Notes under the pieces: model-generated | Told to the model about the DNA's origin: nothing | The model's input: only the letters and a program-made list of their open reading frames with translations | Databases searched by the model: none | Assembly: GCF_022662495.1 (NCBI RefSeq) | Contig: NZ_JAKPBU010000001.1 | Span: 868,001-932,000, forward strand | Length of the DNA stretch: 64,000 bases | Direction: 5' to 3' | DNA from: Lysobacter sp. M2-1 | Lineage (GTDB): Bacteria; Pseudomonadota; Gammaproteobacteria; Xanthomonadales; Xanthomonadaceae | Shown here: positions 50,488-57,572 of the stretch, one piece after another | How the letters are laid out: each line of letters opens with the position of its first letter | How positions within the stretch are numbered: position 1 is the first letter of the stretch | Made by a program: the position numbers and the translations under genes

Positions 50488-50955
50488 ATGACCGAGCCGG
50501 ATTACATTGCAGAGCTAGAGCAGATTCGCTCTGCTTACGTTTGCTCCCTTCCTCGGCAGCGGCTTCACGTCATTTCCCAGCGCTTAGACAATCCGGCGCA
50601 CGGACCCAACCTGCTAGTAACGTACGTCTCAGCGGTAGAGGCACTTGCCCGCTCCCTGGCCATGCACTTCAAGCGCCCTAGCAAGGCGCAACTCAAACAG
50701 CTCTACGGAAAGTACAGGGACCGTGAGGCAAAGAGCCTAGTCATTGAGTACCTAGCAAGCCAAGGCCACGATAGCCCTAGTGATTTCTTCGGCGCAGACA
50801 CTTGGCGCAAGTTTGGGTACGCTGTTAGCTATCGCAACATGCTGGTCCACGAGTGCACTTACCTTGGTCAAGACAAGTACCCGCACCTACGCCAAGCTTG
50901 CCAAGAGGTGCTCCAAAAGCTCTCGGGTCTCGCCGGTTTGTCGGTCGAGGCCTAA
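50488..50955 (+). CDS. cassette 8: HEPN-like protein with Rx4H motif
   Basis: 155 residues, all-helical. Arg116 and His121 in YRNMLVHE form the Rx4H motif (R-x4-6-H) of HEPN ribonucleases, in the right place near the C-terminal helix. VTYVSAVEALARSLAMHF is the expected N-terminal helix of the four-helix bundle. HEPN proteins act as RNases in toxin-antitoxin, abortive infection and RNA-processing systems; no nucleotidyltransferase partner is next to it. The stop lies in GCCTAAC. Confidence 0.72.
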   Translation: MTEPDYIAELEQIRSAYVCSLPRQRLHVISQRLDNPAHGPNLLVTYVSAVEALARSLAMHFKRPSKAQLKQLYGKYRDREAKSLVIEYLASQGHDSPSDFFGADTWRKFGYAVSYRNMLVHECTYLGQDKYPHLRQACQEVLQKLSGLAGLSVEA

Positions 50956-51009
50956 CAATTCATTCAAGCCGAACCCGCTTCGCGGGTCGGCTTAATTCAG
51001 GCGTTAGGC
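50950..51009 (+). repeat. attC 8 (60 bp)
   Basis: GCCTAAC to GTTAGGC, arm GCCGAACCCGC/GCGGGTCGGC. Confidence 0.93.
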
Positions 51010-51014
51010 GTCAC

Positions 51015-51449
51015 ATGAGACCGTCTTGTCCATCTTGTACGAAGTCCACGTTTCGCTACCGGGCGCTACTGGCGGTCCATCCCTATCCTGGCGAATTCAG
51101 CCCGGCAAGCATCCGCTGCCCCTCCTGTGGCGTAGAGCTGCGCGTCACTGCTAGATCACGGCTCTATGCGGCGGGCGCATTAATGGGCGCTTTCATTGGA
51201 GTTGTGTTTCTCCTCTGGCGATCAACTATTTCCCTGCGCGAGTGGCAAGTTACTTTTCTGGCATTTAGCACCATTGCCGTCTACTACTTCGCAGTCTGGC
51301 CAGCTATTGTTCGGCTCAAGCCATGGACTCCGTTTCAATACTGGCTCCCCAAGAGTCGCTTTATTGGGTACTTCGTATATCTTCTGTTACCGCTGGGAAT
51401 TCTGGTTTTGCTCTTCTTCTTGGCCGTCAAGTTCAAGGTGGGGCTGTGA
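51015..51449 (+). CDS. cassette 9: zinc-ribbon membrane protein
   Basis: 144 residues. MRPSCPSC and IRCPSCGVEL supply two CxxC pairs of a zinc ribbon. Three to four membrane helices follow (LYAAGALMGAFIGVVFLLW, VTFLAFSTIAVYYFAVW, FVYLLLPLGILVLLFFLAV). This layout is common among small bacterial membrane proteins of unknown role. The ATG at 51015 is the first after the core; the frame upstream belongs to the previous attC. Confidence 0.78.
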   Translation: MRPSCPSCTKSTFRYRALLAVHPYPGEFSPASIRCPSCGVELRVTARSRLYAAGALMGAFIGVVFLLWRSTISLREWQVTFLAFSTIAVYYFAVWPAIVRLKPWTPFQYWLPKSRFIGYFVYLLLPLGILVLLFFLAVKFKVGL

Positions 51450-51450
51450 C

Positions 51451-51510
51451 GCCTAACAGTTCCTTCAAGCCGACGCCGCTTCGCGGCGCGGCTTAAGTCA
51501 GGCGTTAGGC
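51451..51510 (+). repeat. attC 9 (60 bp)
   Basis: GCCTAAC to GTTAGGC; variant outer part AGTTCCTTC and GGCTTAAGTCAGG. Confidence 0.93.
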
Positions 51511-51513
51511 GGC

Positions 51514-51831
51514 ATGGAAGGCATACACGTAGTCTTCGTAGAGGCAGCCCCACTTCCGGGGTCTGATGCGTTCGCGATCGTCGGCGGCGCATACATCAAG
51601 GTACTTACCACCGCTCTAAATGAGACGGACGCACTCGCCATTGCCAACCATGAGGTCTCGGAGGCTGGTTGGTCTATCCGGACCGTTGAGGACGTCTCAT
51701 GGGTGACACGTGACGACTATACGGACGGCCAAGAAGGAATAGAGTACTTTGAGCAGGCGCTCATAGACGGTGTGGTCCTGCTGGTCCACACATATCCACC
51801 AGGGCCGGAGGACGGTGATGCGTTGCACTAG
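51514..51831 (+). CDS. cassette 10: orphan small acidic protein
   Basis: 105 residues, strongly acidic, soluble, starting MEGIHVVFVEAAPLPGSDAF, with EVSEAGWSIRTVEDVSWV and EGIEYFEQALIDGVVLLV. The alternating strand/helix pattern suggests a compact alpha/beta domain. No family recognised and no catalytic motif seen. Confidence 0.72.
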   Translation: MEGIHVVFVEAAPLPGSDAFAIVGGAYIKVLTTALNETDALAIANHEVSEAGWSIRTVEDVSWVTRDDYTDGQEGIEYFEQALIDGVVLLVHTYPPGPEDGDALH

Positions 51832-51840
51832 GGGGCTGCC

Positions 51841-51900
51841 GCCTAACAAGTCCTTCAAGCCGACGCCGCTTCGCGGCGCGGCTTAAGTCCAGCGTTAGGC
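51841..51900 (+). repeat. attC 10 (60 bp)
   Basis: GCCTAAC to GTTAGGC; outer variant AAGTCCTTC and TTAAGTCCAGC. Confidence 0.92.
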
Positions 51901-51925
51901 CTGCTTGGGGAGCTCAAGGGGACTT

Positions 51926-52408
51926 ATGGCAAAGCAAGAAAGCTGGCTCAAGGCCCACGCGGCTGAGCTCCTAGTTGGGGCGATTGCAGTCCCATCATTG
52001 CTCTACGCGGTTCCAACCGCATACAAGACTGAGCAAGCTTTGGCTGCTCAGTCCGAGGAGTTGCGTTCGGTTCGTGCTGAGCTGCGAGACATTAAGCAAT
52101 CCTTTGTCGCCGTACTTCTCGACAAGAATCCTGACAAAACAAAGATTATTGAGCGGCTAGTGAGTGACGTCCGAGCCATACAAGGGGCACAGCTCTTCGA
52201 GCAAGGTCAGTATCAGGCCGCCTATGCGATTTGGGTGCCAGCGGCCAAACAAGGCAGCAAGGACTCTGCTCTTGCGCTACAAGTCGCCACCGCGGCCCTT
52301 AAGCAAAAAGCTGCTGACCCGTCATTGCCTGAGAGCGAGCGCCAAAAGGCGGCGGCGGCAATGGCCGGCTTCGGAGTTGAGTTAGATTTCAAGCCTGCGC
52401 CCAAGTGA
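51926..52408 (+). CDS. cassette 11: single-pass protein with coiled coil
   Basis: 160 residues. LLVGAIAVPSLLYAVPTAY is one N-terminal membrane anchor. A coiled coil follows (ALAAQSEELRSVRAELRDIK), then a helical domain with GQYQAAYAIWVPAAKQGS resembling a Sel1/TPR-like helix pair. The ATG at 51926 has AGGGGA 5 bp upstream and is preferred to the TTG at 51905. Function unknown. Confidence 0.72.
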   Translation: MAKQESWLKAHAAELLVGAIAVPSLLYAVPTAYKTEQALAAQSEELRSVRAELRDIKQSFVAVLLDKNPDKTKIIERLVSDVRAIQGAQLFEQGQYQAAYAIWVPAAKQGSKDSALALQVATAALKQKAADPSLPESERQKAAAAMAGFGVELDFKPAPK

Positions 52409-52421
52409 TTACGGGGCGCAG

Positions 52422-52481
52422 GCCTAACAATTCATTCAAGCCGAACCCGCTTCGCGGGTCGGCTTAATTCAGGCGTTAGGC
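52422..52481 (+). repeat. attC 11 (60 bp)
   Basis: GCCTAAC to GTTAGGC, arm GCCGAACCCGC/GCGGGTCGGC. Confidence 0.93.
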
Positions 52482-52484
52482 CCC

Positions 52485-52910
52485 TTGTTGAGCAGAATCG
52501 CCAACTTTGTAGATAGCAGACTCATTCGGGGCGCGTTCGTGGCGGTGTTGGCCGTCGCATGCGTCTTACTTGGGCCATTGGCGGCATTACTTGTCGCTGT
52601 CGGACCGCGAGAGCCTGCGCTTATGGCATTGGGACTCGCCGCCCTTGCTGGCCTTGTGGGTGCATGTGTCCGCCTTTGGCTTGGTCCACGCTTCTTCCGC
52701 GCATCTCGCCACTGCAGATCCTTGGTAGCAAGTTCTCTGGCGCTCGGTTCGGGCGCAGCCCTCCTCGCTGCGTTCGTCCTTCCTTGGCATGTTTATCTCG
52801 CTACTCTTATGCCAATAGTCGCAGTGTTGGGCATAGTGCTTCTTGCGGGCTCCATCAGGCCGGGCCCTAACAATTCATTCAAGCCGAACCCGCTTCGCGG
52901 GTCGGCTTAA
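52485..52910 (+). CDS. cassette 12: four-helix membrane protein with attC-encoded tail
   Basis: 141 residues from a TTG 4 bp after the core (a second TTG follows immediately). About four helices, for example FVAVLAVACVLLGPLAALLV and LMALGLAALAGLVGACVRLW. The frame reads through the attC to NNSFKPNPLRGSA. No family identified. The start is uncertain because there is no ATG near the cassette's left end. Confidence 0.65.
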   Translation: MLSRIANFVDSRLIRGAFVAVLAVACVLLGPLAALLVAVGPREPALMALGLAALAGLVGACVRLWLGPRFFRASRHCRSLVASSLALGSGAALLAAFVLPWHVYLATLMPIVAVLGIVLLAGSIRPGPNNSFKPNPLRGSA

Positions 52911-52924
52911 TTCAGGCGTTAGGC
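52865..52924 (+). repeat. attC 12 (60 bp)
   Basis: CCCTAAC to GTTAGGC. The inverse core differs by one base from the complement of its cassette's first core (GTTAGGC). Confidence 0.92.
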
Positions 52925-52928
52925 ATGC

Positions 52929-53297
52929 ATGGAAAGAGCGTCGTTTGACCAACTAGTAGCCCAGTTCGCTGACGGAGTCCGGGCTGCGGACATATGGCGT
53001 TCCTTTTCCTCGGTTGAGCCGCATGCCGCCTTCTGCGACCACTTCGCTCGCCACGTCGGGGAAAGGTATCTAGCTTGCTCCCTGACTTACGAGGTTGCCG
53101 ATCGCGCGATGAATGGCTTGTACGTCTACTGCTATCACCTGGATGTGGATCGAGGTATGCCCGACTACGCCTTCCGAATGTTCAACGCATTTGAGGAGGG
53201 CGAGTACGTCCATGACGGAGACACGCCGGAAACCATTCAACACGAGAGGTATGTAAAGCCCCTTGTCGTTGGCCTTGTCAGCGGGCAGCATGCCTAA
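52929..53297 (+). CDS. cassette 13: orphan soluble protein
   Basis: 122 residues rich in aromatics: FDQLVAQFADGVRAADIW, HAAFCDHFARHVGERYLAC, MNGLYVYCYHLDVDRGM, FNAFEEGEYVHDGD. Likely a helical globular protein. Not recognised. The stop falls in the inverse core. Confidence 0.7.
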   Translation: MERASFDQLVAQFADGVRAADIWRSFSSVEPHAAFCDHFARHVGERYLACSLTYEVADRAMNGLYVYCYHLDVDRGMPDYAFRMFNAFEEGEYVHDGDTPETIQHERYVKPLVVGLVSGQHA

Positions 53298-53351
53298 CAA
53301 TTCATTCAAGCCGAAGCCGCTTCGCGGCTCGGCTTAATTCAGGCGTTAGGG
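53292..53351 (+). repeat. attC 13 (60 bp)
   Basis: GCCTAAC to GTTAGGG, arm GCCGAAGCCGC/GCGGCTCGGC. Confidence 0.93.
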
Positions 53352-53356
53352 GGCAA

Positions 53357-53656
53357 ATGAAGACTTTCTCAGCTCGTCTTGGGTTCGGATCATTCCTCAA
53401 GCTGATGGTTATCGGCTGTTTCTGCGGCGCTGTGGTCATGACACCTATCAATGCGTTCCTGTCCGCCATGTCCGGGGAGGGAGCTAGACCTGGCTACTTT
53501 TTTCTCTTAGCACCAATTGGTGGTTTACTCGTTGGCACCATCTTTGGCGTTGCGGGCTACCCGGTCTACGCTTGGCTATCACGCAAGTTCCCTAGCCTCA
53601 CTACATTTAAGGGAGAGCTATCTGATGCGTCGGAAAGCGCGCGAATTGCCCCCTAA
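53357..53656 (+). CDS. cassette 14: small membrane protein (first of two identical copies)
   Basis: 99 residues with two or three hydrophobic segments: FLKLMVIGCFCGAVVMTPI and YFFLLAPIGGLLVGTIFGVA, and a polar C terminus. Family unknown. The stop TAA is in CCCTAAC. The whole 413-bp cassette is repeated exactly as cassette 22. Confidence 0.72.
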   Translation: MKTFSARLGFGSFLKLMVIGCFCGAVVMTPINAFLSAMSGEGARPGYFFLLAPIGGLLVGTIFGVAGYPVYAWLSRKFPSLTTFKGELSDASESARIAP

Positions 53657-53764
53657 CAGTTCGTTCAAGCCGACGCCGCTTCGTTCCGGCCACAGGCATG
53701 GCAGAGAAAGCTTGCCATGCCTGCAGCCTCCACTACGCAGCGCGGCTTAACTCAGGCGTTAGGG
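53651..53764 (+). repeat. attC 14 (114 bp, long class)
   Basis: CCCTAAC pairs with the GTTAGGG start; ends in GTTAGGG. Contains ATGGCAGAGAAAGC, an in-frame start that reads on into cassette 15. Confidence 0.93.
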
Positions 53765-53769
53765 CGCAA

Positions 53770-54201
53770 ATGAGAATTCACCTTCTGCTTGTTGTTTTCT
53801 TCTCATTTCCTAGCATTGCGCAGGCCAACGGGCTCTGCGAACGCTTGCCATTGGACCCGGATGTTCCGGCGGGCCTTTCCGGCGCCTACGAGGTTATCGG
53901 AAAAAACCCAAGGACAAGCGCGCCGTACGTTGGAACCATTGTTTTAGCAAACGGAAAGTCGAGTTATGCCATTACTCGTACCATCGGTAAGGATGCTGTC
54001 CATGGCGACGCCTGGATAGAAGAATGCGGCGGCGACAAGATCCGGTTCCTTGTCGCTCGGTACTACACCAAACCAATCACTCAGCTCAGTTGCAGGCTTG
54101 GCGCAGATGGCGATAACTACTACCGCACTACATGCCGCACAGACACAGACACAGGCACGGGACGTTGGCGTGGGCTTGAGTCGTGGTTCCAAGTTCCATG
54201 A
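53770..54201 (+). CDS. cassette 15: secreted Cys-containing protein
   Basis: 143 residues. Signal peptide MRIHLLLVVFFSFPSIAQA, mature part beginning NGLCERLPLDPDVPAGL. Four further Cys, in EECGGDK, LSCRLG and TTCRTD among others, suggest disulfides. A beta-rich periplasmic protein of unknown function. The frame is open upstream into the 114-bp attC (ATG at 53698), but the signal peptide marks 53770 as the natural start. Confidence 0.75.
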   Translation: MRIHLLLVVFFSFPSIAQANGLCERLPLDPDVPAGLSGAYEVIGKNPRTSAPYVGTIVLANGKSSYAITRTIGKDAVHGDAWIEECGGDKIRFLVARYYTKPITQLSCRLGADGDNYYRTTCRTDTDTGTGRWRGLESWFQVP

Positions 54202-54208
54202 CTTTGCG

Positions 54209-54322
54209 CCCTAACAATTCGTTCAAGCCGACGCCGCTTCGTTCCGGCCACAGGCATGGCAGAGAAAGCCTGCCATGCCTGCAGCCTCCACTACGCAGCG
54301 CGGCTTAACTCAGGCGTTAGGC
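54209..54322 (+). repeat. attC 15 (114 bp, long class)
   Basis: CCCTAAC pairs with the GTTAGGG start of cassette 15; ends in GTTAGGC. Its internal ATG at 54256 is in frame with cassette 16. Confidence 0.93.
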
Positions 54323-54327
54323 CGCTC

Positions 54328-54699
54328 ATGACACACATTCAGCAGCTGCGGCAAATTGCTAGCCAGCTCCGCGAGCTGCAGCGCACCTCGCCGACCAGCA
54401 TGACCGATCTCGTTGCTTGGGACGCTTCAGCCCGCAAGTTCACTCAGATGCTGCATTCTCAGCATCCCGAGGTGCGTCTGCCGGCTCAAGTCATGCATTA
54501 CCTGCATGACGCTGATATTCGGGTCAAAGATCCCGAGCGCCGTCTTGCTCAGGATGAGATGCTCAACGGCATCATCGCAGACCTTGAGCAGGGCAATGCC
54601 CCCTTGTCCGCGGGTACAACCCTATCCTTCCACCCCCGCTGGCTGGGCGCTGCCGCACTCGTAGTACTTGTATTGCTTTACTGGGTCGTCGTCCTGTGA
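54328..54699 (+). CDS. cassette 16: tail-anchored helical protein
   Basis: 123 residues, helical (LRQIASQLRELQRT; QVMHYLHDADIRVKD) with one C-terminal membrane segment LGAAALVVLVLLYWVVVL, so probably tail-anchored facing the cytosol. No family recognised. ATG 5 bp after the core. Confidence 0.73.
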   Translation: MTHIQQLRQIASQLRELQRTSPTSMTDLVAWDASARKFTQMLHSQHPEVRLPAQVMHYLHDADIRVKDPERRLAQDEMLNGIIADLEQGNAPLSAGTTLSFHPRWLGAAALVVLVLLYWVVVL

Positions 54700-54703
54700 C
54701 GCG

Positions 54704-54763
54704 GCCTAACAGTTCGTTCAAGCCGAACCCGCTTCGCGGGTCGGCTTAACTCAGGCGTTAGGC
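54704..54763 (+). repeat. attC 16 (60 bp)
   Basis: GCCTAAC to GTTAGGC with TTAACTCAGG at the right side. Confidence 0.93.
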
Positions 54764-54779
54764 CGCACGTAGAACCAAC

Positions 54780-55052
54780 ATGGAGTGGTCAATTCGCGCC
54801 ATGCCGCCAATCGTTCTCCGGTTTCTGTCCGACCTGGCTCGCCTTGGCGCCCGAGTGCTCTCGCGGCATCGGGGCATCGGTGCTTGGTCGACCCATGTTG
54901 CGTTTCCAGCGGCATTCTTGGGCTGCGCCCTGCCGTGGTCGGCTGCCGGCCACATGGGGCGGCGGTCCATCGCCTCCTCACTGTTCCCGGGCCGCGCTAC
55001 AGTGCGGCCTAACAGTTCGTTCAAGCCGAGGCCGCTTCGCGGCCCGGCTTAA
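54780..55052 (+). CDS. cassette 17: doubtful ORF with attC-encoded tail
   Basis: 90 residues, Arg/Ser/Ala-rich, with LFPGRATVRPNSSFKPRPLRGPA at the end, encoded by the attC. There is one weak hydrophobic stretch. A minus-strand frame (54758-55024) is also open. GC-rich like cassette 5, and possibly non-coding. Confidence 0.4.
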   Translation: MEWSIRAMPPIVLRFLSDLARLGARVLSRHRGIGAWSTHVAFPAAFLGCALPWSAAGHMGRRSIASSLFPGRATVRPNSSFKPRPLRGPA

Positions 55053-55066
55053 CTCAGGCGTTAGGC
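55007..55066 (+). repeat. attC 17 (60 bp)
   Basis: GCCTAAC to GTTAGGC, arm GCCGAGGCCGC/GCGGCCCGGC. Confidence 0.93.
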
Positions 55067-55072
55067 CCCGCA

Positions 55073-55327
55073 ATGAACATCTCCCAGTACGACGTAGTTC
55101 GCGTGATCGCAGAGATCCCTACGGACCGGGTTGACACCACTGCTAGCGAAGGGCGCATGCCTCACGTTGGCGATCTTGGTGCGGTCGTGACGGTTCTCGC
55201 CCCAGTGCCTCACCGAGAGCCCGCATTCGTCGTCGAGTGCGTCGGGCCGGATGGTCACACCGTCTGGCTTGCGGATATATTTGCCTCAGAGCTTGAGCGG
55301 GCTCCGTCCAGCTCGGGCGGGCCCTAA
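55073..55327 (+). CDS. cassette 18: DUF4926-like protein
   Basis: 84 residues: YDVVRVIAEIPTDRV, HVGDLGAVVTVL, AFVVECVGPDGHTVWLADIF. This follows the DUF4926 pattern of a small SH3-like beta barrel (start ydvV, central GxxGtVv, then VEf...dG.T). Its function is unknown; it is frequent in cassettes and near toxin genes. The stop falls in the inverse core. Confidence 0.75.
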   Translation: MNISQYDVVRVIAEIPTDRVDTTASEGRMPHVGDLGAVVTVLAPVPHREPAFVVECVGPDGHTVWLADIFASELERAPSSSGGP

Positions 55328-55381
55328 CAATTCATTCAAGCCGAAGCCGCTTCGCGGCTCGGCTTAATTCAGGCGTTAGGC
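55322..55381 (+). repeat. attC 18 (60 bp)
   Basis: CCCTAAC to GTTAGGC, one base off full complementarity with its cassette's start. Confidence 0.92.
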
Positions 55382-55384
55382 CTC

Positions 55385-55708
55385 ATGCCCGAATTTCCCT
55401 CTCCTTTTGAGCTAGATCTCGTTCGTACGTGCGTGACTCACCTGCCGCGCTACCACTCACTCATTGATGGTTTGCGGGTGATTTCGCGCGAGCACAATGG
55501 CTCTGGCTACTTAGTCCGTTTTGCCTGCGCCGAGAACGCTGAGGAATGTAGTTTCACGATGGACGATGATGTCGAGGTGGGAACTGGCACGTGGCTCGAC
55601 GTAGAACTGTGGATAACTGAGAACGAGATCCGCAAACTGCGTATCTGGAACCCACGCGGGCCTTGGAACGGTGACGTGTCAGCGGGCTACCGAATCCATG
55701 AGGCCTAA
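55385..55708 (+). CDS. cassette 19: orphan beta-rich protein
   Basis: 107 residues: LRVISREHNGSGYLVRFACA, CSFTMDDDVEVGTGTWLDVE, LWITENEIRKLRIWNPRGPW. The strand-rich pattern and acidic centre suggest a small beta-sheet domain. No family recognised. The ATG follows the core by 3 bp and the stop is in GCCTAAC. Confidence 0.72.
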   Translation: MPEFPSPFELDLVRTCVTHLPRYHSLIDGLRVISREHNGSGYLVRFACAENAEECSFTMDDDVEVGTGTWLDVELWITENEIRKLRIWNPRGPWNGDVSAGYRIHEA

Positions 55709-55762
55709 CAAGTCGTTCAAGCCGAGGCCGCTTCGCGGCCCGGCTTAACTCTAGCGTTAGGC
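55703..55762 (+). repeat. attC 19 (60 bp)
   Basis: GCCTAAC to GTTAGGC; right side variant TTAACTCTAGC. Confidence 0.92.
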
Positions 55763-55765
55763 CTC

Positions 55766-56002
55766 ATGAGCAAGGTCGTAGATCGTTCTGGTGGTTGGAT
55801 GGCAATTGTCCTGGGGACGATCTTGGTCGTGTGGGCGGCGCCCAGTCTGATTTCTTTCGCTTCCGGCGAGACACCAATCCTCACCGTTAGATCTGTACGC
55901 ATCGCTGGCGACAACGCTGCTCTGGCAGCTGGGATCATGGCTGCCGCTGGTCTTGGCATGCTACTAGCTGGGTTACGCTACTTGGGGCGGCGCCGGCAAT
56001 GA
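55766..56002 (+). CDS. cassette 20: two-helix membrane protein
   Basis: 78 residues with segments GWMAIVLGTILVVWAAPSLI and ALAAGIMAAAGLGMLLAGL, and a basic C terminus (RYLGRRRQ). Small inner-membrane protein; family unknown. Confidence 0.7.
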   Translation: MSKVVDRSGGWMAIVLGTILVVWAAPSLISFASGETPILTVRSVRIAGDNAALAAGIMAAAGLGMLLAGLRYLGRRRQ

Positions 56003-56003
56003 G

Positions 56004-56117
56004 GCCTAACAATTCGTTCAAGCCGACGCCGCTTCGTTCCGGCACCAGGCATGGCAGAGAAAGCTTGCCATGCCTGGCACCTGCACTACGCAGCGCGGCT
56101 TAACTCAGGCGTTATGC
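56004..56117 (+). repeat. attC 20 (114 bp, long class)
   Basis: GCCTAAC to GTTATGC. The inner hairpin differs from other long sites (ACCAGGCATGG / CCATGCCTGGC), with compensating changes that keep the stem. Confidence 0.92.
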
Positions 56118-56507
56118 CCGGCCGGAGCAAAGCATTGAGCTGGGTTCTGGCGACTGCCAGCTTCGCGCCCTCCGCAGCTCTGCCGCATTCAACCGCCCGC
56201 TTCGGTTTGCACCCGGTTCGCCGGCTTGCACCTTGCGTCCTATTTCTTCGGCCGGGCGCCGCTCGCATCGGGTCGGGCCGTGGCGCCCGGTGGGCGGCGC
56301 AGGTGATTGGGCATCAGGCCTTCGGTGGGCGGCGTTCTCGGCCGCGGGCGGCTTTTGTCCACGCCGCTCACTATCCAGGCTGCGCCAGGTCGTTGCCCGC
56401 CTCCCGATTGCCTGCGCCCGTTGCGGCTTGCCGTTCCGCTGGACTACCTTGGTGCATAACAATTCGTTCAAGCCGAGGCCGCTTCGCGGCCCGGCTTAAC
56501 TCAGGCG
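56112..56507 (+). other. cassette 21: identical second copy of cassette 5
   Basis: 396 bp, identical to 49023-49418 including its attC. As with cassette 5, no ORF is convincing. The ATG in the GTTATGC core opens a frame that continues without stop through the attC and into cassette 22, so a chimeric translation to 56818 is possible. Confidence 0.6.
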
Positions 56508-56513
56508 TTAGGG
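56454..56513 (+). repeat. attC 21 (60 bp)
   Basis: GCATAAC to GTTAGGG; equals attC 5 apart from the last base, which belongs to the following cassette. Confidence 0.93.
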
Positions 56514-56518
56514 GGCAA

Positions 56519-56818
56519 ATGAAGACTTTCTCAGCTCGTCTTGGGTTCGGATCATTCCTCAAGCTGATGGTTATCGGCTGTTTCTGCGGCGCTGTGGTCA
56601 TGACACCTATCAATGCGTTCCTGTCCGCCATGTCCGGGGAGGGAGCTAGACCTGGCTACTTTTTTCTCTTAGCACCAATTGGTGGTTTACTCGTTGGCAC
56701 CATCTTTGGCGTTGCGGGCTACCCGGTCTACGCTTGGCTATCACGCAAGTTCCCTAGCCTCACTACATTTAAGGGAGAGCTATCTGATGCGTCGGAAAGC
56801 GCGCGAATTGCCCCCTAA
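56519..56818 (+). CDS. cassette 22: identical second copy of the cassette 14 membrane protein
   Basis: 99 residues identical to the product of cassette 14; cassette coordinates 56508-56920 match 53346-53758 base for base. It stands directly after the duplicated cassette 21, so two duplicated cassettes are neighbours here although their first copies are four kilobases apart. Confidence 0.72.
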   Translation: MKTFSARLGFGSFLKLMVIGCFCGAVVMTPINAFLSAMSGEGARPGYFFLLAPIGGLLVGTIFGVAGYPVYAWLSRKFPSLTTFKGELSDASESARIAP

Positions 56819-56926
56819 CAGTTCGTTCAAGCCGACGCCGCTTCGTTCCGGCCACAGGCATGGCAGAGAAAGCTTGCCATGCCTGCAGCCTCCACTACGC
56901 AGCGCGGCTTAACTCAGGCGTTAGCG
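56813..56926 (+). repeat. attC 22 (114 bp, long class)
   Basis: CCCTAAC to GTTAGCG; identical to attC 14 except the terminal bases belonging to cassette 23. Confidence 0.92.
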
Positions 56927-56929
56927 CCC

Positions 56930-57232
56930 TTGAGAACAAGATCAACGCCAATCTGGATCACGGGCCTTGCGGCACTGACGGCGTTTGGGGCCGTCGGTTA
57001 CATGTTCCTTTCCGCGATAACCACTGCTTCGTTGCGCTTCTGGTACTGCGGCCAAAGCTCCTTGGAGCATCCCGAGCCTGCGTGTCGGATCGCCACAAAG
57101 CTCGCGCTCGCCTCGTATGGCACGGGCCTTTTAGGTATTGTCTTGGCGATTTTGACTTTGTGGCTGTATGTTCGCCGGCTCAAGGGCTCTAACAGTTCGT
57201 TCAAGCCGAGGCCGCTTCGCGGCCCGGCTTAA
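56930..57232 (+). CDS. cassette 23: two-helix membrane protein with attC-encoded tail
   Basis: 100 residues from a TTG 3 bp after the core. Segments ITGLAALTAFGAVGYMFL and ALASYGTGLLGIVLAILTLW, a Cys-containing loop between, and the attC-encoded end NSSFKPRPLRGPA. No ATG is near the left end; the frame is also open upstream into the long attC from an ATG at 56879. Function unknown. Confidence 0.62.
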   Translation: MRTRSTPIWITGLAALTAFGAVGYMFLSAITTASLRFWYCGQSSLEHPEPACRIATKLALASYGTGLLGIVLAILTLWLYVRRLKGSNSSFKPRPLRGPA

Positions 57233-57246
57233 CTCAGGCGTTAGGC
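57187..57246 (+). repeat. attC 23 (60 bp)
   Basis: CTCTAAC to GTTAGGC. Its inverse core pairs imperfectly with its cassette's GTTAGCG. Confidence 0.9.
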
Positions 57247-57253
57247 CGCACAC

Positions 57254-57562
57254 ATGCAGTATCAGCTTGTCCTACAGTTCAACGGCGACTCGCTCGGGGA
57301 CTATGACGCCATGGTCGCGCTCGAAGATGATTTGATCCAAGAGCTTGGTGACACAGCTGACATAGATGGTCACGATATTGGCGCTAGGGAAACAAACATC
57401 TTCATTGTCACTTCGGAGCCTGAGCTCACGTTTCACCTTGCAAAGGCGGTGCTAGACCGCTCTCAGTTGCTCGGTGCGGTAACCGCAGCTTATCGTCCAG
57501 TTGCCGGCCAAACGTTTACGGTGCTGTGGCCGGCTCACCGGCAAGAGTTCTCGGTCGCATGA
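57254..57562 (+). CDS. cassette 24: conserved-looking small soluble protein
   Basis: 102 residues: MQYQLVLQFNGDSLGDYDAM, ALEDDLIQELGDTADIDGHD, NIFIVTSEPELTFHLAKAVL, AYRPVAGQTFTVLWP. The ferredoxin-like beta-alpha-beta pattern and this N terminus remind me of a widespread hypothetical family, but I cannot name a function. Ends before the long attC. Confidence 0.72.
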   Translation: MQYQLVLQFNGDSLGDYDAMVALEDDLIQELGDTADIDGHDIGARETNIFIVTSEPELTFHLAKAVLDRSQLLGAVTAAYRPVAGQTFTVLWPAHRQEFSVA

Positions 57563-57572
57563 CACGGGTGCG

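Noticed and set aside
56051..56818. A 255-residue fusion of cassettes 21 and 22
   Set aside because: It merges an attC, the gene-less cassette and a complete membrane protein gene; kept only as a possible read-through.
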